Shown here: positions 35,701-44,094 of the stretch, in pieces
Layout of the letters: every line of letters begins with the position of its first letter
How positions within the stretch are numbered: position 1 is the stretch's first letter
Assembly (NCBI GenBank): GCA_027452145.1
Contig: DAIDHB010000402.1
Location: forward strand, 1 to 51,544
Direction of reading: 5' to 3'
From: Planctomycetales bacterium
GTDB taxonomy: Bacteria > Planctomycetota > Planctomycetia > Isosphaerales > Isosphaeraceae
DNA: 51,544 bases
Translations under genes and position numbers: made by a program
The notes under the pieces: model-generated
The model's database searches: none
What the model was told of the DNA's origin: nothing
Seen by the model: only the letters and a program-made list of their open reading frames with translations

Positions 35701-37535
35701 AGCCCCTGGAATCCGGCCGCGACCGACTGACCTCGCTCGACGAGTTCCGCGACCTCATGGCGGCGATCGCGCCAGGCAGGGCTGGCGATCGCCGTCCGGT
35801 CCATCGCCGGGGCCCTGAGGATCCGGAGCGCGAACTGGGCGAGGTGCTGGATGTCCTTCAGGCCGGCAGGCGCCGTCCGCTCGCCACCGAACATCTCGGC
35901 GAGGATGCCCCCGGCCGAGGCCAGTTCGGTCAGGCCGGCGATCGCGTCGGTGATGCCGGCCTGGAGCTCCTGCACATCCATCGGGAGCAGGGGCTCGACC
36001 CGGGCGACTCCCTTCCACGGGTGGTCGGCCGGAGGCCCGATCTCCTCAAGGTGCTTCTGAAGGTCCGCGAGGCGGGCGCAGTGCTCGCGGAAATCGGCCG
36101 CGCTCCACGACTCGGGCGCGGGGAGCTCGAGGTGTAGCGGCACGATGCCCCGGGCGTACAGGTGCGCCAGCAGGCCGATGAGCTGGAACGCGGTGATCCC
36201 GGCGGGCTGGAGCGGCGTATTCATGAGGGCGGCGTGGCGATTTAGGCGGTCGATTGCGCCCTGGAGGGCGATCAGCGCCTCGTCCGAGCTTTCGAGCTTC
36301 GGACGACCGAGCGCCAGCGTTCGGGCGATCTCGTCGAGCACGGCCTTCTTGTTGGCCTTGTGGCTGTGGAGCTCCAGGCAGATTGGGCCAAGACCCAGGC
36401 GCTCGAGGCGGCCCTGGACGACCTCGAGCGCGGCCATCTTCTCGGCCACGAACAGGACCTTCTTGCCGGCCTTGACGGCGGTGGCGATGAGGTTTGTGAT
36501 CGTCTGGGACTTCCCGGTGCCCGGCGGCCCCTGGATGACCAGGTGCCGCCCGCGCCGAACCTCCTCGATGGCGATCACCTGTGAGCTGTCGGCGTCGGTG
36601 ATATGCACCATGTTCTCGGGTGGGATCAGCGGGTCGATCTTCTCGTCGTCGCCGCAGAAGGGGGGATCGGTGGCGAACCCGTCGCCCAGCAGGTTCGCCA
36701 GGACGGGGTTGGCGCCCAGGGGCGAGTGCACGGGCCAGCTCACCGGGTCGAGGTCGCGGTACATCAGGTACTTGGCGAACGAGAAGAACCAGACGACCAT
36801 GTCGTCGCGCTGGACCGTCCACCGCGGCCGGTCGGCGATCGCGCGGGCGACGGCGTCGAAGTACGCCTCAGGCATCAGCTCGTCGATCTCGGGGACGTCG
36901 GGCAGCGTGATGCCGAACTCGGCCATCAGCTTGGCCTGGAGCGAGAGGTTGGTGGTGACATCCTCCTCGCGATACTTTAGATGGAACCGGCTGGCCGCGG
37001 TCTGTCGCGTGAGTTCCACCGGGATCAGCAGCAGCGGCGCGTACCGGGGCCTGTCGGACGACGCCGACTCGTACCAGACGAGGAACCCCATCGCCAGGTA
37101 GAGGATGCTGACCCCTTGCTCCTGCTCGAACGTCAGGGCGTCGTAGTACATCGCCAGGAGATGCGCCTGAAGCCGTTCCGAGCCGAGGCGGGTCTGCAAT
37201 CGGTGGTCGACGTGGCGAGCGTCGGGGGTTGTGCCGTCATGGCCGTTCGAGGTATCCCCGGGCTGGGCGAGCCGGGACGATCCGGCGTCGGCAGCACCGT
37301 CATTCTCGGCGGGTTCAACGCCGGGCAAGAACGACAGCGCACGCCGATCGCGGACCAGCAGCCGGAACACTTCCTCGGATCGCTCGTCGACGATCTCGAT
37401 CCGCCGCCCGCGCGACGGCCCTCGCGGCGTGCTGATCAGCCGATTGCGGGCGGACAGGTCGAGCAGCTCCCGGCGGGTTGTCTGGATTCGCTTGACCAGG
37501 CTGGATTCGGTCTCGGGGACAGAGGCCACGCGCAT
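32751..37535 (-). CDS. DUF4011 / SF1 helicase / Vsr-like nuclease / DUF3320 protein (Hhe-like)
   Basis: The product is about 1,594 residues from ATG 37535 (MRVASVPETESSLVKRIQTTRRELLDLSARNRLI); GAGGG is only two bases away and a GTG at 37562 is an alternative. The N-terminal domain matches DUF4011 (RRELLDLSARNRLI...). A split SF1 helicase follows: Walker A GPPGTGKS at about 335, Walker B LLLIDEAS with VVVVGDDRQLPPT at about 965-990, WHYRSRHHSLI, NLENIQGDERDVI and LNVLISRARE at about 1205. Then a Vsr/DUF559-type nuclease at about 1260-1350: DYDSDFERQVAAAL, FRIDLAIVD, GIECDGATYHSS. A C-terminal DUF3320-like domain ends the chain. The same architecture is described as the antiphage system hhe (DUF4011-helicase-Vsr), from memory of the defence literature. 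All helicase and nuclease motifs look intact. Confidence 0.85.
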   Translation of the reverse strand: MRVASVPETESSLVKRIQTTRRELLDLSARNRLISTPRGPSRGRRIEIVDERSEEVFRLLVRDRRALSFLPGVEPAENDGAADAGSSRLAQPGDTSNGHDGTTPDARHVDHRLQTRLGSERLQAHLLAMYYDALTFEQEQGVSILYLAMGFLVWYESASSDRPRYAPLLLIPVELTRQTAASRFHLKYREEDVTTNLSLQAKLMAEFGITLPDVPEIDELMPEAYFDAVARAIADRPRWTVQRDDMVVWFFSFAKYLMYRDLDPVSWPVHSPLGANPVLANLLGDGFATDPPFCGDDEKIDPLIPPENMVHITDADSSQVIAIEEVRRGRHLVIQGPPGTGKSQTITNLIATAVKAGKKVLFVAEKMAALEVVQGRLERLGLGPICLELHSHKANKKAVLDEIARTLALGRPKLESSDEALIALQGAIDRLNRHAALMNTPLQPAGITAFQLIGLLAHLYARGIVPLHLELPAPESWSAADFREHCARLADLQKHLEEIGPPADHPWKGVARVEPLLPMDVQELQAGITDAIAGLTELASAGGILAEMFGGERTAPAGLKDIQHLAQFALRILRAPAMDRTAIASPAWRDRRHEVAELVERGQSVAAGFQGLRDTWRDDAWQADLAGARLSLATHGRSIFRWFRGDYRRAVATLRGLLRTGLPRSLPERLKLLDETIAIADGRKTLDHDPVVAELGQGAFGAAWKGSQSDWEALAKVVSWDAECRGMGAAWDHRDVLARLNRSDALEAALGTISTRLKPASAQLQELARTLVLDSSAAFGVAAPNAVPIDDWLGRLRRWQLDPESLSKWIGYRMRRRRLEEAGLTAVVSAIDEGRIAAGSAVDQFRAAYYQALIREVFRANPDLAAFDGRSFERWIDEFRALDQGRIDMARGEVAAAHYDGIPRNAMGGEMTIIRREIEKKRRHKPIRQLIKEAGNAILAIKPVFLMSPISVAQFLEPGSVSFDLLLIDEASQVSPVDALGAMARAAQVVVVGDDRQLPPTRFFSKMLDEDDISGDEDGLNAASIESILGLCVAQGMSQRMLRWHYRSRHHSLIAVSNREFYDSRLFVVPSPNSVTASHGLHFRPVPDGVFDRGGSATNRVEARAVAEAVIEHARRSPDSSLGVGAFSVAQRDAIRDELEALQREHVDLAPFFAAGGPEPFFVKNLENIQGDERDVIFISVGYARDASGYLSMNFGPLSTEGGERRLNVLISRARERCEVFSSITADDIDLDRAKSRGASAFRTFLRFAETGILDSPSPTGGDYDSDFERQVAAALEGLGFHVHRQVGTAGFRIDLAIVDPEKPGRYLLGIECDGATYHSSRSARDRDRLREAVLKDRGWKIHRIWSTDWFHRPAEQLQRTVAAIEKARAEWQSDHDGRAVVDEPDGLSLDDDETEIERDPDKESPNGDAAIAWSIPYQEFQQAVPAHRPIPETSPAILQKIVTALVQLEGPIHRDEIARRLTSLWGLQRTGARIAEAAARAVDSGVRRGVLREEQDFVTHSEQSAVPVRDRSALTSATLKKPEMIPPAEVRQAIVYLVTEQVGLRRDELPPLVARALGFRAASAKLKERIETILNSMLDGGAVVARDEKLFLS

Positions 37536-37715
37536 TCCCTCGACGAGGACGACGGCAGGCACGAGAATCTCTCGCGGATTCCGCGACGACGAGGGCGTCG
37601 CCTCGCCGTGGACCCTCCTATTATCGAGGGGTTCGCACGGCCGCTCAAGCGAGCGAGCGGCTGAATCGGGCTTGCCGCGCCGTCGGCCTGGCCACGATTC
37701 CTGCTCGCAGGGTAA

Positions 37716-37744
37716 TTGGCGCATCCATAGAAATCGCTTATACT
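37716..37744 (+). promoter_or_regulatory. Predicted promoter for the heavy-metal RND gene
   Basis: TTGGCG (37716-37721) and TATACT (37739-37744) are 17 bases apart. The 5' leader to the ATG at 38076 would be about 325 bases. This 540-base gap between the divergent hhe-like and RND genes (37536-38075) holds no other supportable gene. Confidence 0.45.
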
Positions 37745-38075
37745 TTCTTTGATCGTCCGACACCCACGACGGGTGCGGACCCGGCGATGATCGCCACCCG
37801 GCCGAGCGACGGACCTTCCACCTTTCGGGTCGCCTCGCTCGCATCTCTCCCATTCCGGATCGGCTGTCGAGCGGCCGGTACCGGCGATTCCTGGCGGATC
37901 TCCCGTCTCCGGGTCATGACGGCTCGTGGCGTCCGACGCCCCGGCACCGAACCTGGTGCTCCGGCGGGCGAACTCGTCTGGCGCTCCCAGCAATCGGGCT
38001 CCCGCGTACGCCGGAAACCTCGTTCGAGCCGATGACCGCGACGGGCCGACGCCCGGGTCGGTCGGGATTCCCATT

Positions 38076-41000
38076 ATGCTCAACGCCATCATCGAATTCT
38101 CCCTGCGCAATCGCTTCCTGGTTGTGGTCGGGACGCTCCTGATCGCCGGCCTGGGGTTTTACTCGGCGCTGCACCTGCCGATCGACGCTGTGCCCGACCT
38201 CACCAACGTCCAGGTCCAGGTGATGACCGAGGCGCCGGCGCTCAGCCCGCCGGAGGTCGAGATGCTGATCTCGTTCCCGGTCGAGGGGGCGATGAGCGGC
38301 CTGCCCGACGTCGAGCAGATCCGCTCGATCTCGAAGTTCGGCATCTCGCTGGTGACCGTCGTCTTCAAGGAAGGGACCGACCTCTACCGCGCCCGCCAGC
38401 TCGTGAGCGAGCGGCTGCCGCGCGCGGCCGCGGCGATCCCCCCGAGCTACGGCACGCCGATGCTCGGGCCGATCACGACGGCGCTCGGCGAGGTCTTCCA
38501 GTTCCAGGTCAAGGCGAGCAAGGATTCGGGCGTGACGGCGATGGAACTGCGATCGATCCTCGACTGGTTCATCGCCTACGAGCTGCGGGCGGTTCCCGGC
38601 GTCACCGAGATCAACTCGCACGGAGGGGACTTGAAGACCTACCAGGTGGAGCTCGACCCCGACCGACTGGCGTCGTATCGCCTCTCGATGACGCGCGTCT
38701 TCGACGCGCTGCGGACCAACAACGCCAACGTCGGCGGCGGCTATCTCGTGCACGAGGGGGAGGCGCGCTACATCCGGGGCGAGAGCCAGGCCAGGGACGT
38801 GGCTGACATCGCCGCGATCGTCGTGGACGAGCGCAACGGCGTGCCCGTGACGATCGCGGACATGGCCCGCGTGCACGCCGCGCCCATGATCCGGGCCGGT
38901 CTGGTGACCCGCGACGGCCAGGGGGAGATCGTCACCGGGCTGGTGATGATGCTGATCGGCGAGAACTCGCGGCGAGTGGTCGAACGCGTCAAGGGAGCGA
39001 TCGAACGTCTCCAGGAGAGCCTGCCGCCGGGCGTGACGATCGAGCCGCTGTATGATCGCGCGCACCTGATCAAACAGACGCTGCACACGGTCCTGCACAA
39101 CCTGGCCGAGGGGGGCGTTTTGGTCATCGGCGTGCTGCTGATCTTACTGGGCAACCTGCGCGGCGGGCTGATCGTCGCCCTGGCAATCCCGCTGTCGATG
39201 CTCTTCGCGGCGAACATCATGCTCGCGACCGGGGTGACGGCCAGCCTGATGAGCCTGGGGGCCATCGACTTCGGCATGATCGTCGATTCGAGCGTCATCA
39301 TGATCGAGAACTGCGTCCGGCGGCTGGCTCATGAGGCGGGGGCGCGGCCAAGGCGCGACATCATCCGCGACGCGGCGATCGAGGTTCGCAAGCCCACGAT
39401 GTTCGGCGAGCTGATCATAACGATCGTCTACCTGCCGATCCTGGCGTTGCAGGGGACCGAGGGGAAGATGTTCCGGCCAATGGCATTGACGGTCATCTTC
39501 GCCCTGGCCGGTTCGATGGCCCTCTCGCTGACCTTGATGCCGGTGCTCGCCTCGCTCGGGCTGTCGTCAAGGGTGCAGGAGAAGGAGGTCTGGCTGATCC
39601 GGACGGTGAAGCGGGTCTACGAGCCGGTCCTCGACCTGGTGATAGGCCGTCCGATCCGCGCGGCGCTGCTGGCGATGGCGCTGGTCGGCATCAGCGTGCC
39701 GATCGCGCTGAGGCTCGGGGGCGAGTTCATGCCCCGGCTCAACGAGGGGGACCTGCTGATCGAGGCCGTGCGCATCCCGTCGGCGTCGCTCGAGGGCGCC
39801 GTGCCGATGTCGACCCAGATCGAGGAGATCCTGATGAAGTTCCCCGAGGTCCGGACGGTCTTCTGCAAGACCGGCCGGCCCGAGATCGCCAACGACGTGA
39901 TGGGGGTGCACCAGACCGACGTCTGGGCGCTGCTGAGGCCGCCGGAAGATTGGCGGCCCGGGTTGACCCGCGAGGTGCTGATCGAGGAGATGCACCAGGC
40001 GTTGACGGACAGCGTGCCCGGGGTCCGGTTCGGCTTCAGCCAGCCGGTGGAGATGCGGGTCAACGAGCTGGTCGCGGGCGTCAAGAGCGACGTGGCGGCG
40101 CTTTTGTACGGGCCCGATCTCGAGGTGCTCCGCCGCAAATCGGGCGAGATCGAGCGCGTGCTCACCCTCATCCCCGGCGCGCGCGACATCAAGACTCCGA
40201 CCTCGGGCCGGCTGCCGATGCTGCGGATCGCGATCCGCCGCGATCAGCTCTCGCGGTACGGGATCAGGGCGGCCGACGTGCTGGATGCGATCGCCGCGCT
40301 GGGCGGTACGACGGTGGGCACGGTGTTCGAGACGGCGGGCCGGCGGTTCGCCGTGCAGGTCCGCTGGCCGGAGGCCTGGCGGGCCGATCCGCAGAAGATC
40401 CGATCGATCCGGATCATCGATCCCCAGGGCCGGCCGATCGCACTGCGAGACCTGGTGGACGCGAAATTCGAGGAAGGGCCGGCCGAGATCCAGCGCGAGA
40501 ACGTCCAGCGCCGCGCGGTCGTCGGGGTCAACGTCCGGGGCCGCGACATCGCCAGCTTCGTCGCCGAGGCGCAGACGGCGATCCGGGCCAAGGTCACGCT
40601 TCCCCCCGGCTACATCCTCCGCTGGGGCGGCCAGTTCGAGCATCTCCAGACGGCCTCGCGGCGGCTGCTGATCGTCGTGCCGATCGCGCTGGTACTGATC
40701 TTCCTGCTGCTGTTCAGCACGTTCAACTCGCTTCGGCTGGCGGCCCTGATCTACCTGGCGGTGCCGATGGCGGCGACGGGCGGTATCCTCGCGCTGGCCG
40801 GGCGCGGGATGCCGTTCTCGATATCGGCGGGCGTCGGGTTCATCGCGCTGTTCGGCGTGGCGGTCCTGAACGGCCTGGTCTGGGTCAGCGCCGTCGAGCA
40901 TCTTCGCGGGGCGGGTGTCGAGGCGCATGCCGCAGCCCGCGAGGCGGCGGTCGTCCGGCTCCGGCCGATCCTGATGACGGCCCTCGTCGCTGGGCTGGGT

Positions 41001-41171
41001 TTCATCCCGATGGCCGTCGCCACGTCCCCCGGCGCCGAGATCCAGCGCCCGCTGGCGACCGTCGTCATCGGCGGACTCATCACCTCGACCCTCCTGACCA
41101 CGCTCGTCTTGCCGGCCCTGTATCCCTGGTTCGCCAGTCGGCCCGGCAGCGACGAGGCCATTGACGCATAA
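38076..41171 (+). CDS. Heavy-metal-type RND efflux pump (CzcA/CusA-like)
   Basis: The product is 1,031 residues from ATG 38076 (MLNAIIEFSLRNRFLVVVG), the standard start; upstream frame residues are not conserved-looking. The heavy-metal RND signature is GAIDFGMIVDSSVIMIENCVRRL (Asp in TM4, single Asp pair replaced by D-F-G-x-x-V-D), distinguishing it from drug-type HAE1 pumps. LPIDAVPDLTNVQVQV after the first helix and LMTALVAGLGFIPMA near the end are further CzcA/CusA landmarks. Length matches the family. No CzcB/CusB adaptor, CzcC/CusC outer-membrane factor or metal sensor is adjacent, so it either uses partners encoded elsewhere or works alone. The metal cannot be assigned. Its predicted promoter is at 37716-37744. 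Confidence 0.92.
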   Translation: MLNAIIEFSLRNRFLVVVGTLLIAGLGFYSALHLPIDAVPDLTNVQVQVMTEAPALSPPEVEMLISFPVEGAMSGLPDVEQIRSISKFGISLVTVVFKEGTDLYRARQLVSERLPRAAAAIPPSYGTPMLGPITTALGEVFQFQVKASKDSGVTAMELRSILDWFIAYELRAVPGVTEINSHGGDLKTYQVELDPDRLASYRLSMTRVFDALRTNNANVGGGYLVHEGEARYIRGESQARDVADIAAIVVDERNGVPVTIADMARVHAAPMIRAGLVTRDGQGEIVTGLVMMLIGENSRRVVERVKGAIERLQESLPPGVTIEPLYDRAHLIKQTLHTVLHNLAEGGVLVIGVLLILLGNLRGGLIVALAIPLSMLFAANIMLATGVTASLMSLGAIDFGMIVDSSVIMIENCVRRLAHEAGARPRRDIIRDAAIEVRKPTMFGELIITIVYLPILALQGTEGKMFRPMALTVIFALAGSMALSLTLMPVLASLGLSSRVQEKEVWLIRTVKRVYEPVLDLVIGRPIRAALLAMALVGISVPIALRLGGEFMPRLNEGDLLIEAVRIPSASLEGAVPMSTQIEEILMKFPEVRTVFCKTGRPEIANDVMGVHQTDVWALLRPPEDWRPGLTREVLIEEMHQALTDSVPGVRFGFSQPVEMRVNELVAGVKSDVAALLYGPDLEVLRRKSGEIERVLTLIPGARDIKTPTSGRLPMLRIAIRRDQLSRYGIRAADVLDAIAALGGTTVGTVFETAGRRFAVQVRWPEAWRADPQKIRSIRIIDPQGRPIALRDLVDAKFEEGPAEIQRENVQRRAVVGVNVRGRDIASFVAEAQTAIRAKVTLPPGYILRWGGQFEHLQTASRRLLIVVPIALVLIFLLLFSTFNSLRLAALIYLAVPMAATGGILALAGRGMPFSISAGVGFIALFGVAVLNGLVWVSAVEHLRGAGVEAHAAAREAAVVRLRPILMTALVAGLGFIPMAVATSPGAEIQRPLATVVIGGLITSTLLTTLVLPALYPWFASRPGSDEAIDA

Positions 41172-42217
41172 GCGTCGGTTGGCGAGCAGGAAGCCGATCC
41201 TCTCGGCCTGAGTCACCTCGCAGACGACGTCGCACGTTTCGTTCCCGAACCGGGCCCCGGCCGGGCGATCATCGACCGCGACGGTTGCCGATGCTCCCGC
41301 GCACCTGGAAGTCCGGCGCAGCGGGGTCGGCGGAGCCGCCGCTCGCTACAGCCCTCTTCGTGCCTTGCCGGGTCGTCTTCTCCGCGTCGGTCATACCCGA
41401 GCCTGGGCTCCCCTGCTCGATTGTCACGCGCCTGGGTCGTAGATGATGGCCAGCAAGGCCGCGGTTATCGCATCCGGTTCGACTGGGAGGACAGGACGAC
41501 CGTCGCGGTAGAGTTGATTGTCGAGTCGGGGCGGCCTAGGATGTTTAACAGCCTGACGCAACCGACTCGGTCGCAAACGCTGGAGGCGTGCGTGCCCGCG
41601 ATCCTGAGGCGAACCCTGGTGGTGCTTCTCGCCCTCCGGGCCGTCGCCGCCCCGGTGGTCTCGCGACCGGCGTCATGCTCCCTCTCCCACCACCAATTCC
41701 TGGTGGTCCGGATGCGCTGCTGGCCGTACCAGCCATCGCAGCGGTTCTCGTCGTCTTCGATGCTCCAGCGGCTGTACTCGGGGAAGAACCGGGGACCGTC
41801 AGAGAATGCGCACGGGCTGCGGCCGTACCCGCCGCTTCACCCGGCGTCACAGACCGTCCTTGCTCTGGCGGTCGACAGAGCACCCGTGGCAACGGCGACG
41901 AACCGGCTGTCTGTCTGCCTGCGCTGCTGACCGCACATCACCTCACGCCTGCATCCTGGCGAACGCGCTCTGCCGACGCGCCCACCCGAACGTCCGCCCT
42001 CCCCGGGATCGACCTCAGATGGATTCGTCCGGCTCCCGCATGTCTTTCCCGCGGCCTCGCGCGTTGTCCTGCGGGACGACCCGGCCGCTAACGACTGGGT
42101 TTGAGCAAACTCAGTCCCCGACGGATCCTGCCATCGCCCGGACCGACTCGGGCGGTGTCTCATCGTAGCGCCTCCGGATCGACGAACACACACCCACTCC
42201 ACCGAAGGAGACGACCG
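41172..42217. other. About 1 kb region without a supportable gene
   Basis: The frames open here (for example around 41421-41930 and 41588-42091) give Arg/Pro/Ala-rich products and no domain was recognised. They may be decayed coding DNA. A short perfect hairpin GACGC-ATAA-GCGTC spans the RND stop codon (41163-41176). An operator-like palindrome lies at 42094-42115. Confidence 0.4.
42094..42115. promoter_or_regulatory. 22-base near-perfect palindrome upstream of HPr
   Basis: Arms ACTGGGTTTG and CAAACTCAGT match in 9 of 10 positions around a central AG. It lies about 100 bases before the HPr ATG, typical of a dimeric regulator site. The regulator is not encoded in the window. Confidence 0.5.
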
Positions 42218-42511
42218 ATGCCGGCCACCGAGGCTCGTTGCGAGGTTGAGATCCATTCCGCCGACGGGCTGCACCTGAGAATCGCGGCTCAATTCGCCCG
42301 GCTTGCTTCCACTTACCAGGCCGAAGTCCGGCTCTCCCGGGCGGACCGCGCGGCCGACGGCAAGAGCGTCATGGACCTGCTGACCCTGGCCGTCGAGTGC
42401 GGGTCCCGGATCGAACTGGAAGCCCGGGGGGCCGACGCCGAGCAGGCCATCGCAGCGCTGGCCGAGTTCCTCGCGCTATTGCCCAGCGAGTCGATGGAAC
42501 GCCAGCCTTGA
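42218..42511 (+). CDS. HPr-family phosphocarrier protein
   Basis: This 97-residue protein resembles HPr of the phosphotransferase system, which accepts phosphate from enzyme I on a histidine. AAGGAG lies 7 bases before the ATG. The active-site segment is DGLHLRIAAQF: His19 corresponds to His15 of E. coli, with the following Pro replaced by Ile. DGKSVMDLLTL carries Ser50, the equivalent of regulatory Ser46. No enzyme I, EII, HPr kinase or EIIA-Ntr gene is nearby, and it sits at the head of a stress and ion cluster. A role as a regulatory HPr/NPr-like protein is as likely as sugar transport. Confidence 0.85.
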   Translation: MPATEARCEVEIHSADGLHLRIAAQFARLASTYQAEVRLSRADRAADGKSVMDLLTLAVECGSRIELEARGADAEQAIAALAEFLALLPSESMERQP

Positions 42512-42746
42512 CACACATGTCTGAGGGAAGCATCACGCTGGGATTTGAGCTTGCCGCCGTCGACTCGGGCGACATTGTGTTGCGAGCAACGCCGGTTCGG
42601 TCGGATGGACGGGCTCTCTTACGAGATTCTCAGGTGTGAGGGTTCCGTTGCCGCGTTTGCCGACAAGGTCCGGAGCTCGGCACGGGCCCAGGCTTCGCGT
42701 GAGCGATCAGGGATGACTGAAACCACCGTTTTCGAGGGATCAATTG

Positions 42747-44027
42747 ATGGTTGACTCTCATCGGCCGACGGCGAGTGCGGCCCGGTTCGTGGGGCGACAC
42801 TTCCTGGTGTTGCTCTTCGCCTCGTACCTCGCCGCGGCGCTCTGGCCGGGTCCCGGCCTGGCGATCCGGTTGGTGTCGATGGGACGAGTGGGGCTGGGGC
42901 CGGTCCACACCGAGGCTTCGCTGCCGCTCCTGATGCTGGCCTGCCTGCTGTTCAATGCCGGCCTGGGAGTCGATAACTCGCGGCTCGGCGCGTTCGTGCG
43001 ACGGCCGCGCACCCTGGCCGCCGGCCTCGCGGCTAACATCCTCTTCCCGCTCCTGTTCATCCTCGGGCTGTCGTGCTGCCTGCGGATCGTGCTCGGCACC
43101 CACGACGTGCAGAGCATCCTGGCGGGGCTAGCGCTGGTGGCTTCGATGCCGATTGCGGGCTCCTCGACGGCATGGTCGCAGAACGCCGACGGCGACATGA
43201 CGCTGAGCCTCGGCCTGGTCCTGGGCTCGACCTTCCTCAGCCCGCTGGTGACGCCGCTGGGCATCCATCTCGTCGGCTTCCTGACCACGGGCGCGTATTC
43301 CCGCGACCTCCACCGGCTGGCCTCCGGGAACACCGAGTCGTTCCTGGCCGTGGGCGTGCTGGTGCCGTCGCTGCTCGGCATCGTCACCGGTCGTCTGCTC
43401 GGCCCGACGCGGGTCGCCGCGGTCAAGCCTGACTTGAAGCTGATCAACGCGCTGATCCTGATCGTGCTGAACTACTCGAACGCCGCCATCTCACTCCCGC
43501 GGGCGATTGCCCATCCGGATCTCGAATTCCTCGGAGTGATCCTCGTGATCGTGAGCGGGCTCTGCGTGCTGGGCTTCGTCGTCGGCTGGGGCCTGGCGAC
43601 ACTACTGGGAACGAGTCGCGATCAGAAGATCGCCCTGATGTTCGCCCTGGGGATGAACAATAACGGGACCGGGCTGGTGCTCGCCTCGATGGCCATGGCC
43701 AACCATCCCCGAGCGATGCTGCCGATCATCTTCTACAACATGGTCCAGCACCTGGTGGCCGGCGCCGCGTTCTGGCTGGTCGGCGGTGGAACGAACCCGC
43801 CGCGCCACGGGCAGCCGGCGGCGGAAACCTCGCCTTCTGTCGAGATCGCCAATCCATTGGTCCCGGCTCGAGCCATCGCATGTGATTGCGGTGTTGCGAT
43901 CCCGAGGGATCGCCAGGAAGATTGCGATCGGCAGCTCGACGAGCCCTCGTCGCGAAAGGTCGCGGCCGAACCTCGCCGACGACCTTCCGCTCGAGGTCGA
44001 GGAGGCATTGCGCCGGCCGGTTGTTGA
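42747..44027 (+). CDS. SBF-like (bile acid:sodium symporter / arsenite-type) membrane transporter
   Basis: The product is about 426 residues from ATG 42747, with GAGGG 8 bases upstream. It has about nine to ten transmembrane segments. LMLACLLFNAGLGVD, GLALVASMPIAGSSTAWSQNADGDMTLSLGLVLGSTFLSPLVTP (broken landmark: SMPIAGSS and LGLVLGSTFLSPLVTP) and LMFALGMNNNGTGLVLASMAM match the SBF/BASS superfamily. The discontinuous-helix substrate sites are the SMPIAGSS and NNNGTG segments. The last about 75 residues, from PPRHGQP onward, are polar and Arg-rich and do not resemble the family. They run into the 27-base repeat region, so the C-terminus may be shifted or extended. The substrate is unknown. 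Confidence 0.8.
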   Translation: MVDSHRPTASAARFVGRHFLVLLFASYLAAALWPGPGLAIRLVSMGRVGLGPVHTEASLPLLMLACLLFNAGLGVDNSRLGAFVRRPRTLAAGLAANILFPLLFILGLSCCLRIVLGTHDVQSILAGLALVASMPIAGSSTAWSQNADGDMTLSLGLVLGSTFLSPLVTPLGIHLVGFLTTGAYSRDLHRLASGNTESFLAVGVLVPSLLGIVTGRLLGPTRVAAVKPDLKLINALILIVLNYSNAAISLPRAIAHPDLEFLGVILVIVSGLCVLGFVVGWGLATLLGTSRDQKIALMFALGMNNNGTGLVLASMAMANHPRAMLPIIFYNMVQHLVAGAAFWLVGGGTNPPRHGQPAAETSPSVEIANPLVPARAIACDCGVAIPRDRQEDCDRQLDEPSSRKVAAEPRRRPSARGRGGIAPAGC

Positions 44028-44029
44028 CG

Positions 44030-44094
44030 CCGCAGGCGGCCGCGCGGTGCGTCAGCCCGCAGGCGGCCGCGCGGTGCGTCAGCCCGCCGGCGGC
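44030..44094. repeat. Tandem 27-base repeat between convergent genes
   Basis: Two identical units at 44030-44056 and 44057-44083, plus an 11-base partial third unit. Very GC-rich (CCGCAGGCGGCCGCG...). The last part overlaps the stop region of the minus-strand ATPase gene (44079). Confidence 0.85.

Noticed and set aside
34764..36137. 457-residue open frame opposite the Hhe-like gene
   Set aside because: No domain; the helicase frame on the other strand explains the DNA.
41588..42091. 167-residue ORF with an Ala/Val-rich stretch
   Set aside because: Arg/Pro-rich ends, no signal-peptide context and no domain; kept only as a note on possible gene decay.
42520..42639. 40-residue ORF after HPr
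   Set aside because: Coding-like start MSEGSITLGFELA, but no ribosome-binding site and no known family; too weak to call.
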